Shown in pieces: positions 49,273 to 57,864 of a stretch of 64,000 nucleotides of DNA. The notes beneath the pieces are model-generated. The model did no database searches. It had not been told where the DNA came from and saw only the letters and a list, made by a program, of their open reading frames with translations. The translations under genes and the position numbers were made by a program. Position 1 is the stretch's first letter. Every line of letters begins with the position of its first letter. Source of the DNA: Prosthecobacter vanneervenii. Lineage in GTDB: Bacteria; Verrucomicrobiota; Verrucomicrobiia; Verrucomicrobiales; Verrucomicrobiaceae. The stretch is taken from the NCBI RefSeq assembly GCF_014203095.1, contig NZ_JACHIG010000005.1, forward strand, positions 372,001-436,000. Direction: 5' to 3'.

Positions 49273-50526
49273 ATGCAGTCCATGAATCAGTCACGCCCCA
49301 AACCCACCTCCGCCCGTCAGTCAGCCGTCCCCATCCGAGGCATGGCGCTGGATGTGCTGGGAGAATGGGCTGCGGGGGACCGCTTTGCCGCCGACCTCAT
49401 GGACCGCATGCAGCGGGAGAACTACCTCAGCCAGCCAGACGCCGCCTTTTTGCGGGACATCGTGCTGACCACCCTGCGCAATCTCTCGCTGCTTGACCAC
49501 TGGATCGCCGTGCTCACCGAGGACAAGCACCTGGACCACCGGAGCCGCTGGGGGCTGCGCATCGGCCTATGCCAGATATTGATTCTCAAGGTGTCAGAGC
49601 ATGCAGCAGTGAATGAAACGGTGGCCGCCACCGGCCGTGCGCGCAGCCTCATCAATGCCGTGCTGCGCCGGGCCTGCCGGGAAACCGAGTCCCTGCTGGC
49701 CATGCCTGCCACCCTGCCGCTGGAGACGCGCACCTCCCACCCCAAGTGGCTCATCCAGCATTGGCTAGGCCTGCATGGCGAGGCCAAAACCACCGCCTTA
49801 TGCGAGTGGAATCAGATCCCAGCCCCGATGTGCGCCCGGGTGAATCACCTGCACCCTGAGATGGCCGCTTCGGCGGATGATTTCATCGTCTGTGAGCAGC
49901 TGCCGCGTGAGGAACTGAGTGACGGCAAAGTTTACATGCAGGACCCCAGCACCGCGCTGGCCCCTCGCCTGCTGGCCCCGCAGCCCGGAGAGCGCGTGCT
50001 GGATGCCTGCGCAGCCCCTGGCGGCAAGACCGCGCTGCTGGCCCAGCTCATGGGAAACACAGGTGAGATCATCGCCTGTGACGTTTCACCCGCCCGCCTA
50101 CGCCGCCTCGAGGGCAATCTCCGGCGCCTCCATGTGACGAATGCCCAGATTGAGCTGCACGACTGGGCAGACCCGCAGGTGCCCGCCTTTGCCGAAGCGG
50201 GGTTTGACCGCATCCTGCTCGATGTCCCCTGCTCCAACACCGGCGTGATGCGCCGCCGCGTGGATGTACGCTGGCGGCTGCAGCCTGAAGACATCACTGC
50301 GCAGATGGAAACCCAGGCTCAGCTCTTGAAGAACTGCCTCCGTGTTCTCAAACTTGGCGGCACCCTTGTTTATAGTACGTGCAGCATCGAGCCTGCCGAG
50401 AATGAGCGGCTTGTGGAGTGCGTGCTTGAATCAACGCCTGGCTACGAGTTCGTCTCCACCCGCCGCAGCTTTCCACCCGAGGACCAGATGGATGGCGCCT
50501 TCGCGGCAGCGATCCGACGGGTGTGA
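49273..50526 (+). CDS. rsmB: 16S rRNA m5C967 methyltransferase RsmB-like
   Basis: The 417-residue protein has an N-terminal NusB-like domain (about 15-140) and the RsmB catalytic domain with SAM loop DACAAPGGKTALLAQLM, DVPCSNTGVMRRRVDVRW (motif IV, first Cys) and YSTCSIEPAENE (motif VI, second Cys). It methylates C967 of 16S rRNA. The ATG at 49273 is preferred; an in-frame extension upstream to 49153 would be low-quality sequence. It starts the rightward array that continues through the carrier-protein cluster, but with a 50-base gap after it. Confidence 0.92.
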   Translation: MQSMNQSRPKPTSARQSAVPIRGMALDVLGEWAAGDRFAADLMDRMQRENYLSQPDAAFLRDIVLTTLRNLSLLDHWIAVLTEDKHLDHRSRWGLRIGLCQILILKVSEHAAVNETVAATGRARSLINAVLRRACRETESLLAMPATLPLETRTSHPKWLIQHWLGLHGEAKTTALCEWNQIPAPMCARVNHLHPEMAASADDFIVCEQLPREELSDGKVYMQDPSTALAPRLLAPQPGERVLDACAAPGGKTALLAQLMGNTGEIIACDVSPARLRRLEGNLRRLHVTNAQIELHDWADPQVPAFAEAGFDRILLDVPCSNTGVMRRRVDVRWRLQPEDITAQMETQAQLLKNCLRVLKLGGTLVYSTCSIEPAENERLVECVLESTPGYEFVSTRRSFPPEDQMDGAFAAAIRRV

Positions 50527-50575
50527 AGTTCGTGCGTGACATCCCCCCTTCCCTTCTTCAACAATCTCACCTCCC

Positions 50576-51418
50576 ATGAAATTCACCTCCCTCCTCCTCG
50601 CCCTGGCGTTCGTGGCTCCTGCCTTTGCTGCCGACTCCCCTAATACCGCCGGCCTGCAGCTCTACAGCCTGCGCAGCCAGTTCAAACTGCGTGGAGTGCC
50701 GTGGACGCTGGATCAGGTGAAGCAGTTTGGAGTCAAGGAGGTGGAGCTAGCAGGCACTTATGATCTGACCGCTGAGCAGTTCAAAGCAGAGCTGGAGCAG
50801 CGTGGTCTCAAGGCCATCAGCAGCCACTTTCCCTACGCCCGCTACAAGAACGATCTCGACAACGTTGTGAAAGAGGCCAAGACCCTCGGCCTGAAATATG
50901 CAGGCTGCGCCTGGATCGACCACAAGGACAAGTTCGACGAAGCCGAGTGCCGTGACGCCATCGCGGTCTTCAACAAAGCAGGTGAGGCATTGGCCAAGGA
51001 AGGCATCACCATGTTTTACCACGCCCACGGATTTGAGTTTGAGCCCTATGGCGACGGCACCCTGCTCGATCTCTTCCTGCGCGAGACCAAGCCTGAATTT
51101 GTCTCCATGCAGATGGACATCCTCTGGATCATCTTCCCCGGCCAGGATCCGGTGAAACTGCTGAATCAGTACAGCGGCCGCTGGAAGCTGATGCATCTCA
51201 AGGACCTGAAAAAGGGTGTGGCCACCGGCTTCCTCACCGGCAAGACGGATGTGGAAAACGACGTCACGCTCGGCACCGGCCAGATGGACTGGGCCAGCAT
51301 CTTCGCCGCCGCACGTAAAAACGGCATTCAGCACTACTTCATCGAAGACGAATCCTCCACCTCTCTGGAGCAGATTCCTCAAAGCCTGAAGTACCTGCGC
51401 GCCAACGGCTTCGAGTGA
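50576..51418 (+). CDS. Exported sugar phosphate isomerase/epimerase-like TIM barrel
   Basis: The 280-residue protein has a signal peptide (MKFTSLLLALAFVAPAFA) and a xylose-isomerase/AP-endonuclease-2 TIM barrel. Visible metal-site motifs are GVKEVELAGTYDL, FYHAHGFEFEP, MQMDILWI and HLKDLKKG. Exported members are frequent in Verrucomicrobia and Planctomycetes; substrate is unknown. It is four bases before the MFS/spermidine-synthase-like gene, which implies cotranscription. Confidence 0.86.
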   Translation: MKFTSLLLALAFVAPAFAADSPNTAGLQLYSLRSQFKLRGVPWTLDQVKQFGVKEVELAGTYDLTAEQFKAELEQRGLKAISSHFPYARYKNDLDNVVKEAKTLGLKYAGCAWIDHKDKFDEAECRDAIAVFNKAGEALAKEGITMFYHAHGFEFEPYGDGTLLDLFLRETKPEFVSMQMDILWIIFPGQDPVKLLNQYSGRWKLMHLKDLKKGVATGFLTGKTDVENDVTLGTGQMDWASIFAAARKNGIQHYFIEDESSTSLEQIPQSLKYLRANGFE

Positions 51419-51422
51419 TCTC

Positions 51423-53561
51423 ATGTCACGCCGCCTCCACGCCCTGGTTCTACATGGCGTCTTCATCCTCTCTGGCATATCGGCGCTGATCTACCAGCTT
51501 GTATGGCAGCGTGCGCTGCTGACGATCTACGGCAGCAATGTCGAGTCCGTGGCGATGGTGGTGGCGGCCTTCCTGGCGGGACTGGGCATTGGCAGCATCG
51601 TGGGTGGATGGATTTCCAAGTCCGCCCGTGCTCCACTGGTGCTGCTCTTTGGTCTGGCGGAGCTCGGCGTAGGAGCTTACGGACTCATTTCGCTCAAGCT
51701 CTTTGATGTCGTGGGTGCAGTGACCTCTGTGCAGGCCCACGGCCTCACCACGGGTGCACTGGTCTTTTTGCTCGTGTTTCTTCCCACCCTTCTGATGGGC
51801 GCCACACTGCCGCTGCTGGTGGCGCATCAAGTGCGGGATACTGCGCATGTGGGCCACAGTGTGAGCCGCCTGTATTTCGTAAACACGCTCGGGGCCGCCC
51901 TTGGGGCCTACCTCGCCGCGCGCTGGCTGCTCGGAGGCTTTGGCATGAGCGGCACCATTCACATCGCAGCCGCACTGAATGCCACGGCGGCTTTCATCGT
52001 GCTGGTGGTGCTGAGAAAACCTCCCGCAGAAACAGCGGAAACACCCGTTACCGTGACGAATGCCGCGCCATGCGAGATCCCCTTTCGCACCGCCCTGCTC
52101 TGGTCCGCGCTCTCTGGCTTCCTGGCCCTTTCTTGGGAGATCATCTGGTCGCGTGTTTTCAATTTTGCCAGCGCCTCCCTCGCCCCTGTTTTTGGCTACA
52201 TGCTGGGCAGCTATCTACTGGGACTCGCGATCGGCTCACTCCTGAGTCCACGCTTATTGAAGCAAGGAAGCCAACTGCGCAGCAAACTCACGCGCTGGGT
52301 GATGTTTTCGAGTTTGGCTGCTTTTTTTGTCGCGCCACTCACCGCAATCGCTGCCACGCAGATGTTTTGGGAATGCGGTTACTATTTTGTCATCATCGCC
52401 GGGGCGCTGCTCGGCCTCACGTTTCCGCTGCTCTGTCATGCAGCGATACCTCCCGGCAACGACACCGGCAGCCAGCTCTCGCTGCTCTATCTCGCCAACA
52501 TCATCGGTTCTGGTGCAGGCAGCCTGCTCACCGGCTTTGCCTTCATGGAGTGGCTGAGCCTGCAGCAGCTAAGCGTCCTGCTGCTGGGTGCGTCATGGCT
52601 GTGGGCCGAATCGATTGGCCGTTTCCAATTGCCCCCCGTAACACGCTGGCAACTGCTGAGCATAGTTATCATTACTTTGAGCCAGTCTCAGGGTTTCTAC
52701 GAGCGCTTGCAGTACAAGCACGAATTCAAACCCGGCATGCGCTTCGCGCAGATCATCGAGTCGCGCCACGGCGTGATCACGGTGGACACCAGCAATGCTG
52801 TTTATGGCAATGGAGCCTACGATGGCATGATCGGCACCAAGCTGGAGCCGAAGTCTTGGCTGGTACGGCCCTACTTCCTTTCTGCGGTGCGGGACCGCAT
52901 TGAAAACGTGCTCGTCATAGGCGTGGCCAGCGGATCGTGGACACAGATTCTCGCCAATCATCCGCAGGTTAAAAAGGTCACCGCCATCGAGCTGAGCCAC
53001 GGTTACCTTGATCTCATCCGCGCACGCCCGGAGGTCTCTAGCCTGCTTACCAATCCCAAGCTCGAACTCGTCATCGACGACGGCCGCCGCTGGCTGCGGC
53101 AGCATCCCGATGCGCGCTTTGACGCCATCGTGATGAACACCACGCACCACTGGCGTGAGTTTGCCTCAGCCCTGCTCTCGCGTGAGTTTTTGACGGAGGT
53201 CAAAGCCCACCTCAAGCCAGAGGGCCTCGCTTTCTGGAACTGCACCGAGTCGCCACGTGCCGCACGCACCGGCATGGAGGTCTTTCCACACACAATGATG
53301 GTCATGAACCACTCTCTGGCCAGCAACATGCCGATGGAACCAGACCGCGACCGCTGGCAGAAAATTCTCTCCACCTATCATATCGACGGCCAGCCCGTCA
53401 TCGCCCCCGATCAAATCGAAGGCGTGCTCGATTTCCTCAAAGGCGAAACCCTGCCCGTGCCCGGCGACATGTGGCACTGGTGTCGCCGCCCCGCCATGCA
53501 GGCCGCCTGGGGCACCACGAAAATCATTACGGATGACAACCTGGGGCACGAGTATCCCTAA
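51423..53561 (+). CDS. Fused MFS-like membrane and spermidine-synthase-like protein
   Basis: The 712-residue protein has about ten to twelve membrane segments in residues 1-430 (starting ISALIYQLVWQRAL) and a spermidine-synthase-fold domain after about 480. That domain has the SAM/dcSAM-binding GVASGSWTQILANHP, ELSHGYLDLIRA and VIDDGRRWLRQHP. The catalytic aspartate expected in the next motif is replaced: FDAIVMNTTHHW has Asn where spermidine synthases have Asp in a VDSSDP-like motif. So it is probably not a real aminopropyltransferase. Members of this fused family are widespread and uncharacterised. The next gene is the carrier protein, 42 bases on. Confidence 0.86.
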   Translation: MSRRLHALVLHGVFILSGISALIYQLVWQRALLTIYGSNVESVAMVVAAFLAGLGIGSIVGGWISKSARAPLVLLFGLAELGVGAYGLISLKLFDVVGAVTSVQAHGLTTGALVFLLVFLPTLLMGATLPLLVAHQVRDTAHVGHSVSRLYFVNTLGAALGAYLAARWLLGGFGMSGTIHIAAALNATAAFIVLVVLRKPPAETAETPVTVTNAAPCEIPFRTALLWSALSGFLALSWEIIWSRVFNFASASLAPVFGYMLGSYLLGLAIGSLLSPRLLKQGSQLRSKLTRWVMFSSLAAFFVAPLTAIAATQMFWECGYYFVIIAGALLGLTFPLLCHAAIPPGNDTGSQLSLLYLANIIGSGAGSLLTGFAFMEWLSLQQLSVLLLGASWLWAESIGRFQLPPVTRWQLLSIVIITLSQSQGFYERLQYKHEFKPGMRFAQIIESRHGVITVDTSNAVYGNGAYDGMIGTKLEPKSWLVRPYFLSAVRDRIENVLVIGVASGSWTQILANHPQVKKVTAIELSHGYLDLIRARPEVSSLLTNPKLELVIDDGRRWLRQHPDARFDAIVMNTTHHWREFASALLSREFLTEVKAHLKPEGLAFWNCTESPRAARTGMEVFPHTMMVMNHSLASNMPMEPDRDRWQKILSTYHIDGQPVIAPDQIEGVLDFLKGETLPVPGDMWHWCRRPAMQAAWGTTKIITDDNLGHEYP

Positions 53562-53603
53562 GCGGCAATTTGCGTTCCAGCCCTGCCGAGTTCATAGACC
53601 CTC

Positions 53604-53864
53604 ATGCTGCCTGCCTCCGACCTATCCCCCGGCGCCATGATAGAACTCGTGCGTGAAACCGTGCTGCCAGACCTGCCTGCTGAATTCAGCCCTGAGGCTG
53701 ATTTCTTTGAAGCAGGACTCGACTCCATGGGAGTAATGCAGCTGGTAATGTACCTAGAGGAGCGCTTTGGCAAGAAAGTCGAGCCCTCTGAGCTAAGCCG
53801 CGCCAACTTTCGCAGCGGGCAGGCCATGGCGGCGCTGGTGATGGGCCAAGCGAAAGGTGCATGA
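53604..53864 (+). CDS. Acyl carrier protein
   Basis: The 86-residue acidic protein has the phosphopantetheine site AGLDSMGVMQL (Ser41) with the usual four-helix pattern of a carrier protein. It is not the fatty-acid AcpP, whose site is DSLD. An acyl or aminoacyl group would be carried as a thioester on the Ser41 arm. It overlaps the condensation-like gene by four bases (ATGA). The position at the head of a cluster with a ligase, a halogenase-like enzyme and a condensation-like enzyme supports a role in a specialised pathway. Confidence 0.93.
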   Translation: MLPASDLSPGAMIELVRETVLPDLPAEFSPEADFFEAGLDSMGVMQLVMYLEERFGKKVEPSELSRANFRSGQAMAALVMGQAKGA

Positions 53865-55204
53865 GCTCCAGCGATTCATCCATCTGTCAATTTCCCCTCA
53901 CGGGCACCGATGGCTTCGTGGCGGCTCTGGATTACCTAGCGCGCTCCGCTGATGGCCGGGGCCTGGATGCCCTGAGCGAGATTCAAGTGTGCGGGCAGTC
54001 AAACGCAGAACGCCTGCGCTGGCTGGCGGCCGAGCTACCCCAACGCATGCCGTTGCTGCATGCCACCCTGCGCAAGGACAGTGTCTTCGGAGTGCCTTAT
54101 TGGGAATTCTCGGGCGAGGCTGCGCCCATCCCCATCGAGTTTCATCGCGTCGCAGGTGTTGAAGGCGAAGAAAACTCCGTGGTCGAATCCATGTCTGCTT
54201 TGCGAAGACTTCGCATGCAAGGCCGCAAGCGCACCTCGCTGGGCCCGCCACACATCAGGCTGGATGTGGTGCGCACGAGCGATCAAACATGGACCATGCT
54301 CATGAACTGGTCCCATCTGCTGCTGGATGGCACGGGAGTGGAGCTGCTCTTCAAGCACATGGATGAGCTATGGCATGATCCGCAGGCAGCCTCCCCACAG
54401 CAGCCCATGGTGCGCCATGACAAGCCTTGGTGGAAGCTGTTTCAGGAAAGCGAGAGCTGCGGCACCCATCTCATGAACCTGGGAGCTGAGCCATTTGTGT
54501 CCTCCAGTCGAGGTAGAGTCGCCAGCGGTCGCCGCTGTTGCCTGTGGGAAACTTTCTCCAAGGAGGAAACGGCACGGATCAGACTCACGCTCGGAAAGAT
54601 AGGCGGAGACATGATGCGCACGTTCTTCTATGCGGGTCTGGCGGCTCGCTGCCACCAGGCCGTGTTTCAGTCGCGTGGACAGCTGGGCATTCCCTACGCC
54701 GTGCCCATGCCGGTGCAGCAGCGCCCGAAGGACGGCAACGGACTCACAGCGATCTTTCAGAACCACATGTCGATGTTTTTCTACATCCTGAAGGATGCCG
54801 ACCTGACTAATCTGGCCATAGCGAGCAAAGCGCTGATGAAGCAGCACATGGAGCACCTGAAGCTCAAGCGGCATCTGTCCTTCAACTCGATGCAGCTTCT
54901 CACGCGCCACATGCCAGGAAAAACCATGCTGGACCTTGTGCGGCTGGCGCAGCGTGGAGAGATCGCCTCCTGCTACCATGCTTACACGGGCAGCTTCGGC
55001 GAAGGCATGACCTCCTTCTGCGGCGGCGAAATCCTCAACGCCATCCACATGCCCACGGTCAACGCCCCTCCTGGGAGCGGGCTGTTTGTCTCTGAATGCC
55101 GGGACCAGTTGACAGTGACCGTGAGCTATCTCGACACCTGCCTCAGCGAAGCGGAAACCGAACTGATGCGTGAGCGCTGGCGTTCTGATCTTCTCGGTGA
55201 ATGA
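53861..55204 (+). CDS. Condensation-domain-like acyltransferase
   Basis: The 447-residue protein has the C-domain motif HLLLDG at 152-157 in NWSHLLLDGTGVELLF. The first His of the usual HHxxxDG is Ser. The fold is two chloramphenicol-acetyltransferase-like halves, as in NRPS condensation domains, PapA and wax ester synthases. Later sequence includes IPYAVPMPVQQRP and NHMSMFFY, consistent with this superfamily. It would join the carrier-bound acyl group to an amine or alcohol. It overlaps the carrier protein gene, and the next gene follows after one base. Acceptor is unknown. Confidence 0.78.
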   Translation: MSSSDSSICQFPLTGTDGFVAALDYLARSADGRGLDALSEIQVCGQSNAERLRWLAAELPQRMPLLHATLRKDSVFGVPYWEFSGEAAPIPIEFHRVAGVEGEENSVVESMSALRRLRMQGRKRTSLGPPHIRLDVVRTSDQTWTMLMNWSHLLLDGTGVELLFKHMDELWHDPQAASPQQPMVRHDKPWWKLFQESESCGTHLMNLGAEPFVSSSRGRVASGRRCCLWETFSKEETARIRLTLGKIGGDMMRTFFYAGLAARCHQAVFQSRGQLGIPYAVPMPVQQRPKDGNGLTAIFQNHMSMFFYILKDADLTNLAIASKALMKQHMEHLKLKRHLSFNSMQLLTRHMPGKTMLDLVRLAQRGEIASCYHAYTGSFGEGMTSFCGGEILNAIHMPTVNAPPGSGLFVSECRDQLTVTVSYLDTCLSEAETELMRERWRSDLLGE

Positions 55205-55205
55205 T

Positions 55206-56489
55206 ATGTTCATGAATCCCGACGTCCTTATCATCGGTGGTGGCAGCGCAGGTGTGGCGGCAGCTCTGGCTTCCGCACGCCGGGGCGCCAAGACGCTGCT
55301 GGTGGAGCGCCATGGAGTTCTGGGCGGTGCGGGCACGGCCTCGCTGGTGCATTCGTTTTGCGGATTGTATGATCTGCAGCTCACACCAGATGCAGCACCA
55401 CGGGTGGCAAATCCAGGACTGCCGGTCGAGCTTGAGCGGCAGCTTCTGACCCATGGCATCGCCCATGGCCCGGTGCGCATGGGCAGAGTCGATGTCCTGA
55501 TGCATCAGCCACAGCGGCTGGCTGTTTTCTTCGATCACTGGTGCCGCAAGGAGCCCAGTCTGGAGGTGATGCTGCACACTGAAGCCATCGGCTGCGTCGT
55601 GGATAGCAGTCGCATCGTGGAAGTGACTCTGCAATGCCGTGGCAGTTCATGGAAAGTGCGCCCACGCACACTGGTGGATGCCAGTGGAGATGCCGAACTG
55701 GCGGCACTGACCGGCCATGCCTTTGAAATGAGCCCAGCCGATGAACTGCAGCGTCCGGCCTACATCGTCGGCATGGGTGGTGTCGAAGCGTCTGCGCTCA
55801 CGGGCGATGGTCCGCTGAAAATCGCCGGATGCCTGGCACGTGCCATTCAGGAGAAAAAACTGCCTGCTACAGCCGCCGGAGCTCATTTCCGCGCCAGCCC
55901 GGCTTTGCAGGAAGTCTTCCTGACGCTCGATCTTCCCGGCGACTCGTCCGAGCGCCCCTTTGACTCTACTGACCCACGCAGCTTGACCTGGATCGAAATG
56001 CAAGGACGTGAAGTCACCTCGGCCATTGTTGATCATCTGAAAGCCAGCATGGAAGGCTTTGCCCAAGCGCGAGTCACCACATTGCCCGTGCGTGCGGGCA
56101 TCCGTGAGAGCCGCCGGTGGATGGGCGAAGACATCGTGACTGAGGAGGACATCCTGGAAAGCCGCAGCGATGAAACAGCGGTGGCCAATGCCACATGGCC
56201 CATCGAACTGCGCGAAACTGCACGCGGCCCACGCCTGCTCTACCCTCGAGAGCCGAAAGCATGCGGCATCCCACTGGGCGCACTGCGAGCGCGTGATCTG
56301 AAGAATGTTTTTCTTGCAGGGCGCTGCCTCTCAGCCACCCACCGCGCCCAGGCTAGCACGCGCGTCATGGGCACCGCTCTGGCTACCGGACAGGCCGCCG
56401 GAATCGCCGCATCACTGCCGGATCAAGACACCACAGCACTGGCATGGCAGGTGCGCAGTTTTTTGAGCCAATTGGAAACAGCCTCGTGA
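55206..56489 (+). CDS. FAD-dependent oxidoreductase of the carrier-protein cluster
   Basis: The 427-residue protein has the FAD motif VLIIGGGSAGVAAALASARRG, then ERHGVLGGAGTASLVHSFCG, which matches the FAD_oxidored family (PF12831). It ends with VFLAGRCLSATHRAQASTRV and MGTALATGQAAGIAA, the family's second FAD-contact region. The substrate is not known. Position between the condensation-like enzyme and the ligase suggests a dehydrogenation or oxidation of a carrier-bound or released product. The ligase starts inside its stop codon (GTGA). Confidence 0.85.
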   Translation: MFMNPDVLIIGGGSAGVAAALASARRGAKTLLVERHGVLGGAGTASLVHSFCGLYDLQLTPDAAPRVANPGLPVELERQLLTHGIAHGPVRMGRVDVLMHQPQRLAVFFDHWCRKEPSLEVMLHTEAIGCVVDSSRIVEVTLQCRGSSWKVRPRTLVDASGDAELAALTGHAFEMSPADELQRPAYIVGMGGVEASALTGDGPLKIAGCLARAIQEKKLPATAAGAHFRASPALQEVFLTLDLPGDSSERPFDSTDPRSLTWIEMQGREVTSAIVDHLKASMEGFAQARVTTLPVRAGIRESRRWMGEDIVTEEDILESRSDETAVANATWPIELRETARGPRLLYPREPKACGIPLGALRARDLKNVFLAGRCLSATHRAQASTRVMGTALATGQAAGIAASLPDQDTTALAWQVRSFLSQLETAS

Positions 56490-57856
56490 ACATTGTCGAT
56501 CTCATCTTTGCACGCAGCAATGCCACGCATCCAGCCGTGGTCAGCCCAGAACTGCAACTGACTTACGGCGATCTGCAAACACGCATGAATGCCTATGCGA
56601 AGCGCCTGAGCGAAGACGCCAGCTGGCCGCAGAAAGAGCGCCCGCGCATCGGCCTGAACGCGCCCAGCAGTGCGGATTACATCGTTGTAGCGCTGTCTAT
56701 CCTGCAGCAAAACGCCTGCTTTGTGCCCATTCCGAATGAACTGACGACCGCCGAGCGTGCGCAGCTGGCCAGATCCACGGCGCTGGACGCCATTGTGCAT
56801 GCGCAAAATGCCGAGGAGTGGCGCATCGAGTCCGTGACACACGAGGCACCTCCGGCCTTTGATGAGGCTGCGCTGGCCGCGCTGAACCCGGCCTTCATCC
56901 GCTTCAGCAGCGGCACCACGGGAGCCTCCAAAGGCATTGTCATCTCTCACGAAACGCTGCTGGCCCGCATCACGGCGGCCAACGAGGGATTGCGCATCGG
57001 TCCGGACGATCGCGTGCTCTGGGTGCTGCCCATGGCGCACCACTTTGCGGTGTCCATCATTCTCTATCTCTACTACGGAGCCACCACCATCCTCGCACCG
57101 GCGAGCGATCCCAAGGTGATGATTGAGATGATGCACGAGCAAACAGCCACGGTCATGTACGGCTCGCCCTACCACTACACGATGCTCTCCGGCCAGCCAG
57201 ACGCAGCCCGCCTCGGCACTTTGCGGCTGGCGGTTTCCACAGCCTTTGCGCTCACTCAGGAAGTGGCGGATCTCTTTGCCACAAAAACCGGCCTGCACCT
57301 CACCCAGGGCATGGGCATCATCGAAGCCGGCCTGCCGATTCTGAACCTGCAGCACGCCAAGGACAAACCAACCTCCATCGGCCAGCCACTGCCAGCCTTT
57401 GAAGTCAAGCTGGACGATGGCGAACTGATGCTGCGCGGCCCAGGCATCTTTGACGCCTACCTAACCCCCTGGCAGCCACGCGAGGCGGTGCTGAAAGAAG
57501 GCTGGTTTGCCACAGGAGACATTGCCGAAGCGGACGAAGACGGCTGCTACTACCTCCGAGGCCGGGTACGCAGCGTGATCAATGTAGGAGGGCTGAAATG
57601 CTTCCCTGAGGAGGTGGAGGCCGTGCTGTGCAGCCATCCCGGAGTCAAGGCTGCACGCGTGTCCGCACGTGCACACCCCGCTCTGGGAGCCATGCCTGCG
57701 GCAGACATCATCCCCCAGGATGCAAGCTCACCTCCGCCTGTGGTCGAGCTGAGAAAACTTTGCCAGGAGCGCCTCTCCGCCTACAAAGTGCCGCTGTTTT
57801 ACACCTTTGTCACCGAACTGCCCCTGACCGCCAGCGGCAAGCTCCGCAGATACTGA
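56486..57856 (+). CDS. AMP-forming acyl/aryl-acid ligase
   Basis: The 456-residue ANL-superfamily enzyme has the P-loop RFSSGTTGASKGIVISH (about 139-155), the A5-like region GMGIIEAGLP, the A8 hinge TGDIAEADEDG with GRVRSVINVGGLKCFPEEVE, and the C-terminal catalytic lysine in LPLTASGKLRRY. It should activate a carboxylic acid as an acyl-adenylate and load it on the carrier protein or CoA. The start is a GTG at 56486 that overlaps the previous stop. It is shorter than usual because the N-terminal part is compact. Specificity cannot be read with confidence. Confidence 0.9.
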   Translation: MNIVDLIFARSNATHPAVVSPELQLTYGDLQTRMNAYAKRLSEDASWPQKERPRIGLNAPSSADYIVVALSILQQNACFVPIPNELTTAERAQLARSTALDAIVHAQNAEEWRIESVTHEAPPAFDEAALAALNPAFIRFSSGTTGASKGIVISHETLLARITAANEGLRIGPDDRVLWVLPMAHHFAVSIILYLYYGATTILAPASDPKVMIEMMHEQTATVMYGSPYHYTMLSGQPDAARLGTLRLAVSTAFALTQEVADLFATKTGLHLTQGMGIIEAGLPILNLQHAKDKPTSIGQPLPAFEVKLDDGELMLRGPGIFDAYLTPWQPREAVLKEGWFATGDIAEADEDGCYYLRGRVRSVINVGGLKCFPEEVEAVLCSHPGVKAARVSARAHPALGAMPAADIIPQDASSPPPVVELRKLCQERLSAYKVPLFYTFVTELPLTASGKLRRY

Positions 57857-57864
57857 ATCCACTC

